Positions 19,294 through 28,910 of a DNA stretch of 57,548 nt are shown here, piece by piece (within the stretch, counting starts at the first letter, position 1; each line of letters starts with the position of its first letter). Below the pieces are notes generated by a model. The model was not told the DNA's origin. It made no database searches and saw only the letters and a list, made by a program, of their open reading frames with translations. Location: positions 1 to 57,548 of the forward strand of contig JAAUOP010000012.1 of the NCBI GenBank assembly GCA_012034805.1, given 5' to 3'. Both the position numbers and the translations under genes were made by a program. This DNA is from Synechococcales cyanobacterium CRU_2_2. GTDB taxonomy: Bacteria > Cyanobacteriota > Cyanobacteriia > PCC-9006 > JAAUQQ01.

Positions 19294-22200
19294 GGATTCT
19301 TCGCCAGAGATCCCGAGTCCACTGAAACTGACGATGTCACTTCTGGCGTCGTTTCTGCAGACACCACATTTGCTGCCTCCATCGCCGCGTCCATTGTCGC
19401 CTCTAGCTGCTGCGCTAAATGCTGCACATGGGGCGGCTCAAACAGGGTGTGGTGGTAGCCGGTAATGGTGTGAATGTGCACCCCCGATCGCGCCACACGC
19501 GCCACACGCGGCACTTGCGTCATGCGCATTTCACTGCAGAGGAAACAGTCGATCGCCCCAGCGTAGGCTTCAGGCTGATGCTGGGCCGAAGCAGATTCAT
19601 AGCGCCGTAGCAACTGGATATCCCGCCCCACCTCGGTCGCACCTTGGCCCTGGGCTTGGTGGAGACGCGATCGCCATTTTTCAAGGCCAATTTTGAGCTG
19701 CTCTCGCCCGACCCGCAGACGATTGCCGATCTTTTCACGGATATACCCCAGCCCAAATTCCCTGAGGTTTTGCTGATGGGTCTGCCAAGTCTGCAGCTCT
19801 GCCTCCCAGGTCGCATCCAAAAAGGCCAACAGTGACACCGTTTCGCCCTGGTGCTGGAGACATTGGGCAATTTCAAAAGCGAGCTTCGAATTATCGCAGT
19901 AGCCGCCTAGGAAATAGGGGCCTTGGGGCTGAACCTGTCGCAGATCTGCAACGCAGGCTTGGGCGACCGCTCCCAGGGAGAACTCCGGCAACGCCAGCAG
20001 CCGCTCGGTGGCCCCAAAAATGTTGATGCCATAGATTGGAGAATCTGAACCAAAGTGTGGAGCCAGCAGGGTTGCAAAGCTCATGGCGTTGATAAAAAAG
20101 AAGGGCGGTTTGCGGCCTGAGGGCTTGAGAGGCATGATGGTGTTTTCAGTTGGGGCGATCGCGCCTGTCTGCCCAACAAGCCCTTGTCCATTGCTTCGCA
20201 ACTCATCAATTAATTCGGCTAGAGCCGCCAGCGTCGGTGCTTGAAACAAGGCAGAGAGGGTCAGCGGGGTACCAAATTGTTTTTCTAATTGAACCAACAG
20301 ACGTAGGGCCGAGAGCGAATCTCCCCCCAATTCAAAAAAGTTGCTTTGGGGCTGGATGCCCTCGATGCCAAGGAGGGTCTGCCAGATTTGTACCAGCGGT
20401 TGCTCGCAGGGCTTTTGGGTTTGAGGGAAAGGGAGTGAAGTGGGTGGGGCGATCGCAGCTCCATTGTTTGCCAGACTACTCGGCGCAGGTAGGGCCGCGC
20501 GATCGACTTTTCCATTGGGATTAAGAGGCAGCGCTTCCAGACAGACGAAGGCAGCCGGAACCATGTAGTCTGGTAACTGGCGGCTCAAAGACTGTCGCAA
20601 TTCGGCTGTGCTCACCCCTTGGCCCGGTTGGGCAACCCAGTAGGCCACTAGACGCTTTTGCCCAGGATAGTTTGCTCGGATTTTGTCTTCTCGAATTTTG
20701 TCTTCTCGGATTTTGTCTTCTCGCACTTTGTCTTCTCGCACTTTATCCTCTCGCACGATCACCACTGCCTGCTTCACCGCTGGATGTTGATGCAGGCAAG
20801 TTTCAATTTCGCCGAGTTCGATGCGGTAGCCGCGCAGTTTAATTTGGTTGTCCATGCGACCCAAGCAGTCGAGCCGACCATCGGGCCGATAACAGCCCAA
20901 GTCACCTGTTCGGTACAGGCGAGCACCGGGTTCAGGGCTCCAAGGGTCGGGCACGAAGCGGTCTGCGTTCCGCTCGGGCCGGTTGAGATAGCCCCGAGCG
21001 ACACCCAATCCCCCAATGCAAATTTCGCCGATGGCTCCCTCTGGCACCTGCTGCTGTTGTTGATCAAGCAAGTAAATCTGCATATTTCCCATGGGATGTC
21101 CCACGGACACCCGAACCTCCGGGGGCTCGTCCGACGACGGGGGCTCAAGGGGTAGCCAATATTGCGTGGCGGCGACGGTGGCCTCGGTGGGGCCATAGGC
21201 GTTGATCAGCTGGGCCTGTTGGCCGACGTGGCGTTGCCATTGGGCCACCTGTTCTGGGTTGGCGGGTTCGCCGATAATGATTGCCCGACGAATGGAACGA
21301 GGGAGCGGGTAGCCACCGGAGACCATTTCGGCAATCAGCAAGTTCCAGTAGGCGGTGGGCAAGTCGAGCACCGTGACGCCCCAGGCGTCACAACAGGCTA
21401 AAAATTGCGGAATCGATTCGGTCAGGCTGGGGGTGCGCAGGGCTAGGGATCCCCCCGAGATCAAGTAAGGAAAGATTTGTTCGACGGAGAGGTCGAAGTT
21501 GATCGTGCTAAATTGCAACACGCGATCGCCCCCACCAATGCCGTAGGCCTCCTGAGCCGCCCAGCAAAAATTGACCAGGGAGCGATGCTCGATCATGACC
21601 CCCTTGGGTTTGCCGGTGGAGCCGGAGGTGTAGATGATGTAGGCCAGATTGTGCGGCTGGGCGAGGGGGGGGAGGTTTTGTTCGGGGAAGGCTTGTGCTG
21701 CTGGGTTTGGGTCGGAGGGCGGGATGAAGGTTGCGCGATCGCCATCCCCCCAATCCTCAATCCAAATCCGAGGGACACCCAAATCCGGCAGACAAGTGGC
21801 ATGTTGGCGTTGTCCCAGCAACAGCACGGGCTGGGCGTCTTCAACAATCACCGCCAAGCGCTCGGCGGGATAATTGGGATCTAAGGGCAGATAGGCTCCC
21901 CCTGCCTTGAGAATGGCCAATAGGCCGATAAACAGATCGAAGGAGCGATCGATACAAATCCCCACAAGGCTTTCGGCTTGGACACCTTGCGATCGCAGGT
22001 GGTGTGCCAATTGGTTGGCACGGCGGTTGAGCTGGTCGTAGGTGAGCTGTTGCTGGTCGTAGATCAAGGCGACAGCGTCGGGAGTGCGGGCAACTTGGGC
22101 TTCAAACAGCTCGGGGATACAGCGATCGAGGGGCCAGTCTCGGGTGGTGGCGTTACGATCAAGCAGGCCGCCAGAATGCAAGCGCTCAGAATGCAAGCTG

Positions 22201-22388
22201 TCAGAGTGCAGGCTGCCAGACCCCGAGCCGCTCGTGTCAGTGGCCGTGCTCGTGATCATGTCAGTAACTGTGCCCGTGGCCGTGCCAGTAACCATGCTCG
22301 CGACTGCACAGCGACTCTTCTCATTCTCCGTCATGGGATTTCCTCTTGCTCGATCCACGTCTTGCGTCAGTGTTTCCACGCTGACCAA
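19290..22388 (-). CDS. NRPS-like enzyme: adenylation-carrier-thioesterase, no condensation domain
   Basis: The 1032-residue protein starts with about 75 low-complexity residues. The adenylation domain follows (about 80-620): A3 [17 protein letters not shown]4 NFDLSVEQIF, A5 NAYGPTEATV, A7 YRTGDLG, A8 RGYRIELGEIE, A10 NPNGKVDRAALP with the catalytic Lys. The carrier site is FFELGGDSLSALRLL. The thioesterase (about 765-1010) has GGYCDN where family members usually have GxSxG, and a late GYHHTLF His motif. The Asp after Phe in A4 favours an amino acid over a keto acid substrate. An alternative start is 22334. Acetyl-CoA synthetase lies 74 bases upstream on the same strand, so co-transcription is likely. 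The product is unknown. Confidence 0.88.
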   Translation of the reverse strand: MVSVETLTQDVDRARGNPMTENEKSRCAVASMVTGTATGTVTDMITSTATDTSGSGSGSLHSDSLHSERLHSGGLLDRNATTRDWPLDRCIPELFEAQVARTPDAVALIYDQQQLTYDQLNRRANQLAHHLRSQGVQAESLVGICIDRSFDLFIGLLAILKAGGAYLPLDPNYPAERLAVIVEDAQPVLLLGQRQHATCLPDLGVPRIWIEDWGDGDRATFIPPSDPNPAAQAFPEQNLPPLAQPHNLAYIIYTSGSTGKPKGVMIEHRSLVNFCWAAQEAYGIGGGDRVLQFSTINFDLSVEQIFPYLISGGSLALRTPSLTESIPQFLACCDAWGVTVLDLPTAYWNLLIAEMVSGGYPLPRSIRRAIIIGEPANPEQVAQWQRHVGQQAQLINAYGPTEATVAATQYWLPLEPPSSDEPPEVRVSVGHPMGNMQIYLLDQQQQQVPEGAIGEICIGGLGVARGYLNRPERNADRFVPDPWSPEPGARLYRTGDLGCYRPDGRLDCLGRMDNQIKLRGYRIELGEIETCLHQHPAVKQAVVIVREDKVREDKVREDKIREDKIREDKIRANYPGQKRLVAYWVAQPGQGVSTAELRQSLSRQLPDYMVPAAFVCLEALPLNPNGKVDRAALPAPSSLANNGAAIAPPTSLPFPQTQKPCEQPLVQIWQTLLGIEGIQPQSNFFELGGDSLSALRLLVQLEKQFGTPLTLSALFQAPTLAALAELIDELRSNGQGLVGQTGAIAPTENTIMPLKPSGRKPPFFFINAMSFATLLAPHFGSDSPIYGINIFGATERLLALPEFSLGAVAQACVADLRQVQPQGPYFLGGYCDNSKLAFEIAQCLQHQGETVSLLAFLDATWEAELQTWQTHQQNLREFGLGYIREKIGNRLRVGREQLKIGLEKWRSRLHQAQGQGATEVGRDIQLLRRYESASAQHQPEAYAGAIDCFLCSEMRMTQVPRVARVARSGVHIHTITGYHHTLFEPPHVQHLAQQLEATMDAAMEAANVVSAETTPEVTSSVSVDSGSLAKNP
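20675..20756. repeat. 15-bp tandem repeat inside the adenylation domain
   Basis: Five units plus a partial unit of CTCGGATTTTGTCTT (plus-strand reading) encode five REDK[VI] units between A8 and A10. Ordinary adenylation domains have a single VREDxPGQKRLVAY here, so the repeat looks like an in-place expansion of the native REDK. Confidence 0.9.
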
Positions 22389-22462
22389 ACCTACGGGGTA
22401 TCTGGGCTCAAGCCGGAAAGTTTATGGCGAAGGAGAAAAGGCCAGAGTCAAGCGCTCACCGA

Positions 22463-24468
22463 CTATTCACCGCTGCGGAGCTTATCCAACACCGAACGAT
22501 CCTCTAGGGTTGAAGTATCACCTGAGACCTCCTCCCCGGCGGCAACCTTGCGCAAGAGCCTGCGCATAATCTTGCCCGATCGCGTCTTGGGCAATGCATC
22601 CGTGAACCGAATCTCTGAAGGGCGAGCCAGGGCTCCGATCTCCTGAACCACGTGATCTTTAATGCTCTGCATCAAGCTCTCTGATTCCAGTTGACTACCT
22701 TCTAGGGTGACGAAGGCAAACACCTCTTCCCCCTTAACGTCGTCGGGGCGACCCACGACTGCCGCCTCTGCCACGGCGGGGTGCGAGACCAGAGCGGACT
22801 CGATTTCCATCGTGCCTAGGCGATGCCCGGAAACACTGATCACGTCATCGACGCGGCCCATCACCCAGAAGTAGCCATCTTCATCAATTCGGGCTCCATC
22901 GCCCGCAAAATAAACTGGCTCCCCCGGAATCTGTTCCCAATAGGTCTTGCGGAAGCGCTCGGGATCGCCGTGCACGGTGCGCAGCATACTCGGCCAAGGG
23001 TGACGGATCACGAGATAGCCGCCCTCGCCTGACGGCACGGGGTTGCCGTTCAAATCTACGACATCTGCCATGATCCCAGGGAAGGGGCGTGTGGCGGAAC
23101 CGGGCTTAGTGGGGATGGCACCGGGCAGCGGCGAAATCATAATGCCGCCGGTTTCCGTTTGCCACCAGGTATCGACGATCGGGCAACGCTCCCCACCAAT
23201 CACCCGGTGATACCACATCCACGCTTCAGGGTTAATCGGCTCACCGACCGTTCCCAGCAGACGTAGGGAGGACAAATCCCGTGCCTGGGGCAATGCTTCG
23301 CCCATTTTGATGAAGGCTCGAATGGCAGTCGGGGCGGTGTAAAAAACCGAGACTTTATATTTTTCAATCACGTCCCAGAAGCAGCCAGGATTAGACTTGC
23401 GTGGCGCACCCTCGTACATCAGCGATGAGGCTCCGTTGGACAGCGGCCCGTAGACGATGTAGCTGTGGCCGGTAATCCAACCCACATCGGCGGTACACCA
23501 GTAGATATCGTCTTCTTGTAGGTCAAAAATCCACTTCGTTGTGATGTGGGTGTAGAGGTTGTACCCCCCGTGGTGTGGACGACGCCTTTGGGTTTGCCGG
23601 TGCTGCCGCTGGTATAGAGGATAAACAGTGGGTCTTCGCTGTCCATGGGTTCGGCAGGACAGCTGGGGGGCACGGTCTGGCGCAGGTCGTGCCACCAATG
23701 ATCCCGGCCCGGTTGCATGGGGATGGTTTGGCGGGTGCGCTGCACTACGAGAACGTTCTCGACGCTGGGAGCGGCGTTGTTCTCTAGGGCCTGATCGACT
23801 TGGGTTTTGAGCTCGACGATCGCATCCTTCCGCCAGCCACCGTCGGCGGTGATCACCAGTTTGGCTTGGCCGTCGTTGAGGCGATCGCGCAAAGCCTCAG
23901 CGCTAAATCCGCCAAACACCACGCTATGGGGTGCGCCAATACGGGCACAGGCGAGCATGGCGATCGCGGCCTCGGGCACCATGGGCATGTAGATTCCTAC
24001 GACATCGCCTTTGGTGATCCCCAGCTTTTTCAGGCCATTGGCGAACAAACAGACTTCGCGATGCAGCTGGGCGTAGGTCAGCACCCGAGAATCGCCGGGT
24101 TCGCCTTCCCAAATGATTGCGGGTTTGTTGCGCCGTTCGTCGGTGAGGTGACGGTCTAAGCAGTTGTGGGTGATGTTGAGCTTGCCCCCCTTAAACCACT
24201 GGGCCTCGGGTGGATTCCAGACCAAGGTTTGCTCCCAGGGCTCAAACCATTCCAGCTCTTGCTGGGCCAGGTCGTCCCAGAAGGCAGCGGGGTCAGCCTT
24301 GGCCCGCACATAGAGATTGTGATAGTTGTCGAGATTCTTGACGTGGGCCGTGCGCGAAAATTCTTCGGAGGGATAGAAGAGACGATTCTCTTGCAAAACA
24401 GATTCGATCGAGCCCTCGTTGGGGGCGCTCAGGTCAGGGGCACGGCGGTCAGTGCGATCGCTAGCCAT
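22463..24468 (-). CDS. acs: acetyl-CoA synthetase, one apparent frameshift
   Basis: Two overlapping frames join into about 669 residues, close to the usual length of about 650, if one base is restored in the C6 run at 23564-23569 (plus strand). The break falls inside the conserved GVVHTTGGY motif. Other motifs are [15 protein letters not shown] near the start, [35 protein letters not shown] and [13 protein letters not shown], with the Lys that is acetylated in regulated enzymes. The enzyme makes acetyl-CoA from acetate, ATP and CoA. The start at 24468 (MASDRTDRR) is chosen because conserved sequence begins soon after it. The frame upstream of that ATG is open and belongs to the PstS-like gene. 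Confidence 0.87.
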
Positions 24469-26263
24469 GGCAGCACCTGCCGCTGCTAAACCAGCTGCGC
24501 CTAAGCCAGCTGCGCCTAAACCTGTGGCTGCTAAACCGGCTCCAGCGATCGCCCCTGTCGGCAAAGCGTCTGGAGCCGAAGCAAACTGGGGGGTAGATCT
24601 TGCTAGCGCAGGATCTTCGGGAATGGAGTCTTCGGGAATGGAGTTTTCGGGAATGGAGTTTTCGGGAACCGTTTCTTCGAGCGTTTCGAGGGTTGAGTCT
24701 TCAGGCGGGGCAAGAGGGTGTGTGATGGGAGGTTGATCTGTAATGCGATCGCCCGAACTGCTTGGATCTCGCATCTCCCGCATCTCTGTTCCGATATTGC
24801 CCCCTGCTGCTGCCTCTGTCGAAGTTCCCACCGCACCGGTCACGCCCAGCTCCGGCAGCGTAATCGAGCCTTCTGTCCCCCCAGGGCGAGTGCCACCGGT
24901 GGCGTCTGGGGAGGTCGTGCGACTGGATTGCCCTTCGCTCTCCTCCTCGTCGCCCGCACCCGCTGCCAGCCACCACAGCAGCCCCCCGCCAGCGGCCAGG
25001 GCAGCTAGGGGGAGCAGTCCCCAAAGTTTTGATCCTTTGGGGGTTTGTCTGTGATTGCTCCCCCATCTGCCGCTGAAACCTCGCGACCCGTCTCTGGGAT
25101 GGCCCCGTCTGGGGTTGTACCCCCAGCGAGATCAGTCGTCGCCCAGGCGTCGCGCCGGCTTCAGCTGCGGGTGTTGTCGGTACGGCTGGGATGGTCTGGG
25201 TTCCCGTCTCATTGTTGGCGGTGCTGGCGGCGGGACTGGCGGCGGGACTGGCGGCGATCGCCCCCTGGGCGGCCGTTAGAGAAAGAGAATGGGTCGCAGG
25301 ATTTTTCCCCGCAGCAACGGCCTGGGCCTCCGCCGCTTCCACCGCGTTGATGGCCGCTTGACCTGGTGCATTGGTCGCTAAACCCAAGAACGAGCTCACG
25401 GCCTCATTCGGTTCGCCCTTATAAACCAACACCCGAGGCTGGGAGTAGGGATAGGCTGCATTATCCGGCAGTACTTTGTGCATGGGGATCACCTTGATCC
25501 CCGGTAAATCCTTCACTTGACTGTAGAGCGCATAGCCCACGCCATCCTTGCCCAGGGCTGCTACCATCGCTGCCGTATTCTCTTCGCTGAGGGGTTCGGC
25601 GGTGGTGCCTGTCTGGAACGGAGCAGATTGGAAGGCCGGGTAGGTTTTGAGCGATTGGCGGGTGTCGCTGGTGGCGGGCCGATCGATCAACCGAATCGGC
25701 CCCGCACTCCCGCCCAGCGCCGACCAATCCTTGATTTCACCCCGAAAAATCTGAGCAAACTGCGCATAGCCAATATCCCCCGCAAAGGGATTGTCTTTGC
25801 CAACGACGATGGCAATTTTCTCCCGGTCTAAGATGACGGGTGTGAAGCCTTGCGCCTTCTCCGCCGCTGTTAGGGATCGGGCGATCGCAGCCAGATCGAT
25901 TTCACCCGCCGATAGACGTTTGAGGGCCTGTTCCGTGCCGCTGCTGCTGAGGTTGACCGCAGCTCCGACGAACTGACCCTCGTAGCTTTGTTTGAGGGAT
26001 TGACTAAACGCGGTCATACTCTCGGCACCGTCGAGTTTAACCGTTGTCCCCTTAGACACCGCCGGGGGCAAGGCAAAGGTCTGGGTCTCGCCGGTCTGGG
26101 TCTCGCCGACCTGTGCTGCTGCAGGTTTGGCGGACGGCTGCTCTGGATCCACAGCTCTCGCCTTTGTCGCATCAAAAAGCGTTATGGCAACGCCCAGAGG
26201 CAAAATTGTCAAGCTTGCCCACAGCAGCATTCGAGAAAAACCGATACCCGTTTTGATTGCCAT
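24469..26263 (-). CDS. PstS-like substrate-binding membrane protein 1, two apparent frameshifts, 3' end fused in frame to acs
   Basis: The first 320 residues are a periplasmic phosphate-binding-like domain, closely similar to the paralogue at 26605: [54 protein letters not shown]. One base each must be restored near 25150 (CCC on the plus strand) and near 25027-25030 (TTTT) to reach the membrane segment [20 protein letters not shown]. After this the frame runs on, with Pro/Glu/Ser-rich and Ala/Gly-rich tracts, straight into acetyl-CoA synthetase without a stop. The end given here is therefore formal. The N-terminus has a hydrophobic signal/anchor. The ligand is inferred from the fold and unproven. 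Confidence 0.7.
24616..24675. repeat. 15-bp tandem repeat, four units, in frame
   Basis: Units of TTCGGGAATGGAGTC/T encode [10 protein letters not shown] repeats in the tail of the PstS-like protein. A second 15-bp in-frame repeat (about 24482-24536) encodes the GLGAA units nearby. Confidence 0.9.
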
Positions 26264-26604
26264 GTCAAATAAGTTTAAACGTTTTTGAAAGGAAAAGAAG
26301 GCGAGACGCCAGAGCTAGGCCCAATATCTCAGCTCGGTTCACAGGAGTCAATCGCCTGGGAAACTGGACAAATATTTAGACAAATACCAGACAAATAGCT
26401 GAATAAACAGAGGTCAAGCCAAAGTCTTCGAAAGATCACGAAGAGCGGTGAAAGCAGATCAGCTTCTCAAAGCATTACTCACGCGAGTTACAGCTAGGGC
26501 AAAAAGCAAACTTGCCCCCGGCGCGCAGGCCAAGGGCAAGTGTCATTACCATAAGACAGCGGGACAGGCAGAAACCTGACCTCTGACCCGCTGTCTTCAG
26601 CGAA
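26264..26604. other. 341-bp spacer between the two PstS-like genes
   Basis: The spacer holds a strong inverted repeat near the 3' end of the upstream gene (listed separately). The rest, about 26264-26550, should contain the promoter and leader of PstS-like gene 1. I see no further gene. Confidence 0.6.
26553..26597 (-). terminator. strong stem-loop just after the PstS-like gene 2 stop
   Basis: AAGACAGCGGG (26553-26563) pairs perfectly with CCCGCTGTCTT (26587-26597): 11 bp, with a smaller CAGG/CCTG pair nested in the loop. It lies 8 bases beyond the stop codon of the minus-strand gene, as expected of a terminator or a 3'-end stabilising structure. There is no long T tract after it, so the mechanism is uncertain. 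Confidence 0.65.
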
Positions 26605-28464
26605 CTAGCCGTTCGTCGTCTCATCCCATCGATCTCGAGCTGCGTCCGAGGCCTCTGTGGTCGCGCCCTGGACACCCTCCGCGAGGTTAGATGCCCCATC
26701 TCTGGCACCACTCACAAGGTCAGATGCGCCATCTTTGACGCCACCGGCCAAATCAACAGCGCCATCTTTGACATTCCGAGCTGCATCGCCGGTTACATGG
26801 GCTGCATCGCTGAGGGCATCCTTCACGCGACCGAACAAGCCGGTGGTCGCACCTGCGACATTACCGGCTCCATCGACGGCGTTGCCTGCTGCGTCCTGGG
26901 TGCGGTTGAACAAATTGCCAACGCCTTTGCCAGCGGCGGCGGCTCCGCCCAGGGCAGCTCCGCCTAGGCCAGCTGCTGCTGCACCTACACCTCTAACCAC
27001 GTTGCCCGTGCCCTGGGCTGCATTCCCTGCAGCATTTCCCAAGCCCGTACCGATGTCCGTGCCCACGCCTTTAATGTTCGAGCCGACGCCCCTAACACCA
27101 TCTACTGCACCAGTCCCCAGGTCTCTGGCTCTGGACTGAATCCCATCGATGGAATCGCCAATACCAGGGCGAGCTGGGTCAGGGCGGTAGCCATCATTTT
27201 GCAGATTATCTGCTTGAAACGTGCCGGTTCGGCTGTCTCGACCTGCGTTGGCACCAACAGCAATGCGATCGCGATCGCGCATCTCTTCTTCCCGCTCGTC
27301 GTCCTTACCGGCAGCCAGCCACCAGAGCAAACCACCCCCAGCAGCCAGACCGGCCAGGGGCAAGATGCCCCAAAGCGGCGAAATGCTGCGATCGACTCCG
27401 GCAACCGCGTTAGCAGTGTTCCCCAAAACATTGCCAGCAGCATCCACGGTGCCCTTGGCCGCATCGCCAGCGGCTCCAGCGGCATCCTTGACTCCGCCCA
27501 CTGCACTGTCGACGGCTTTGGTGGTACCTGCCGCGAGTTTTTGGAGCAGGTCAGGAGAATTGGGGCTGTTGCCAGCGGCGATCGCCTCTGCCTCAGCAGC
27601 TTCGACCGAGTCTAGAACCGCTTTCCCAGGTTCATTCGAGGCAAATCCCAAAAATGCTTTGGTGGCATCATTGGGTTCGCCTTTGTAAGCCAACACACGA
27701 GGCTGAGAATAGGGATAGGCGGGATCGCTGGGCAGTACTTTGTGCATGGGGATGACCTTGACCCCCGGCAAATCCTTCACCTGGCTATAGAGGGCATAGC
27801 CGACACCATCTTTACCCAGCTGCTTCACCATCAGTGCGGTGTTGTCTTCGGTCAAGGAAGCTGCCGTAGCACCGGCCTCGAATGGGGCGGACTTGAACGC
27901 AGGATAGGTGCTGAAAGATTGACGAGTATCGCTGGCACCTGGGCGATCGACCAAGCGAATGGCACCGGCTGGCCCTCCTAATTCTGACCAATCTTTGATT
28001 TCACCCCGGAAGATTTTGGCGAATTGTGCGTAGCCGATGTCGCCAGCAAAGGGGTTGTCTGTACTGACAACAATGGCAATTTTTTCCCGCTCTAGCAGCG
28101 ACTGGAAGAGTCCTTGGGCCTTTTCTTCCTCGGTCAGCTCGCGGCCAATGAGGGCTGTATCAACTTTGCCCGCAGCCAGACCGGCTAAGGCACCCTCGAC
28201 GCCACTGGTTGCAGTTTCAACTTTACCCGAAAGATCCTTTTCATATTGTTGCTTGAGCGCCTGGCCAACCAGGGACATGCTCTCAGAGCCATCGAGACGA
28301 ACGGTTTTTCCCTTGGGGGCTGCGGTGGGCAGTGGGAAAACGGCATCCTGGGCTTGAACAGTGGCAAAGACGCCAGCTAAAAGCGTGATGGATGCCACCG
28401 GAAGCGAAGCCAGCGCAGCCCAGAGCAACGTTGCTGTCAAACCGGCCTGGTTTTTACGTGTCAT
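26605..28464 (-). CDS. PstS-like substrate-binding membrane protein 2 with repetitive Gly/Ala/Asp-rich tail
   Basis: The 619-residue protein starts with a hydrophobic signal/anchor (about 10-35) and a phosphate-binding-like domain (about 50-310; [56 protein letters not shown]). An Ala/Gly-rich linker, a membrane segment ([19 protein letters not shown], near 365-385) and an acidic-basic stretch follow. The last 170 residues are repetitive (DGAxDLAxGVKDGASxL units), like amphipathic LEA-type repeats. No PstC, PstA or PstB gene is near, so a sensing or surface role is as likely as transport. It is the paralogue of the gene downstream and is intact. Confidence 0.8.
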   Translation of the reverse strand: MTRKNQAGLTATLLWAALASLPVASITLLAGVFATVQAQDAVFPLPTAAPKGKTVRLDGSESMSLVGQALKQQYEKDLSGKVETATSGVEGALAGLAAGKVDTALIGRELTEEEKAQGLFQSLLEREKIAIVVSTDNPFAGDIGYAQFAKIFRGEIKDWSELGGPAGAIRLVDRPGASDTRQSFSTYPAFKSAPFEAGATAASLTEDNTALMVKQLGKDGVGYALYSQVKDLPGVKVIPMHKVLPSDPAYPYSQPRVLAYKGEPNDATKAFLGFASNEPGKAVLDSVEAAEAEAIAAGNSPNSPDLLQKLAAGTTKAVDSAVGGVKDAAGAAGDAAKGTVDAAGNVLGNTANAVAGVDRSISPLWGILPLAGLAAGGGLLWWLAAGKDDEREEEMRDRDRIAVGANAGRDSRTGTFQADNLQNDGYRPDPARPGIGDSIDGIQSRARDLGTGAVDGVRGVGSNIKGVGTDIGTGLGNAAGNAAQGTGNVVRGVGAAAAGLGGAALGGAAAAGKGVGNLFNRTQDAAGNAVDGAGNVAGATTGLFGRVKDALSDAAHVTGDAARNVKDGAVDLAGGVKDGASDLVSGARDGASNLAEGVQGATTEASDAARDRWDETTNG

Positions 28465-28639
28465 AGGTATATTTTGAACCTCTTCAAGAATGCAGATTGG
28501 GCGACCCCGAACACGAATCCGTTGGCAAGATCACGGGTCAAAGTAACAGGGTTAATATCCCAGCTCTTTTCGATCACGTCAATTAAATTTACAGGTGTGT
28601 CAACGTTGGATTACAAAAAGCAATAAAACATCGCCCATC

Positions 28640-28667
28640 GCCGAAGCGATAGCTCCTTCGCTTCGGC
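28640..28667. repeat. 10-bp perfect inverted repeat
   Basis: GCCGAAGCGA pairs with TCGCTTCGGC across an 8-base loop. It could be a terminator stem or a mobile palindromic element. It has no T tract on either side. Confidence 0.7.
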
Positions 28668-28675
28668 CTACATTA

Positions 28676-28714
28676 ATCTAGAGCTTTGATCTAGAGCCTT
28701 GATCTAGAGCTTTG
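28676..28714. repeat. 13-bp tandem repeat, three units
   Basis: Three units of ATCTAGAGCTTTG follow the 28640 hairpin. The middle unit has one substitution. Confidence 0.9.
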
Positions 28715-28801
28715 CGTGTTAGGGGATATAAAAATCAGAGATTTGTAGCTTGTTTTTCTAGAGATTCTGTGGGTGTTGACCCTGGAATCTAACCCAACGA
28801 A

Positions 28802-28845
28802 AACCGGTTTAGATTTTTGCGCTTGGGCGAAAACCTAAACCGGTT
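28802..28845 (-). terminator. 11-bp stem-loop downstream of clpC
   Basis: AACCGGTTTAG (28802-28812) pairs perfectly with CTAAACCGGTT (28835-28845). The stem lies 66 bases beyond the clpC stop on the minus strand, and the minus-strand 3' flank begins TTTTCG. It probably ends clpC transcription. Confidence 0.6.
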
Positions 28846-28910
28846 GGGTGAGATGTCCAGTAAATCGTCGATGCGTTGAAGGGGTGTCGAACGGGTGGAT
28901 GCCGCTTGTT

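Larger units (their letters stand above)
28465..28910. other. 446-bp spacer with two strong hairpins and a 13-bp repeat
   Basis: The spacer separates clpC from PstS-like gene 2, both on the minus strand. It contains the features listed separately at 28640-28667, 28676-28714 and 28802-28845, and presumably the promoter of the PstS-like gene. No gene is seen. Confidence 0.6.

Noticed and set aside
27199..27688. Long plus-strand frames within the PstS-like gene 2
   Set aside because: They are shadows of the repetitive, GC-rich coding sequence on the minus strand and have low-complexity composition without homology.
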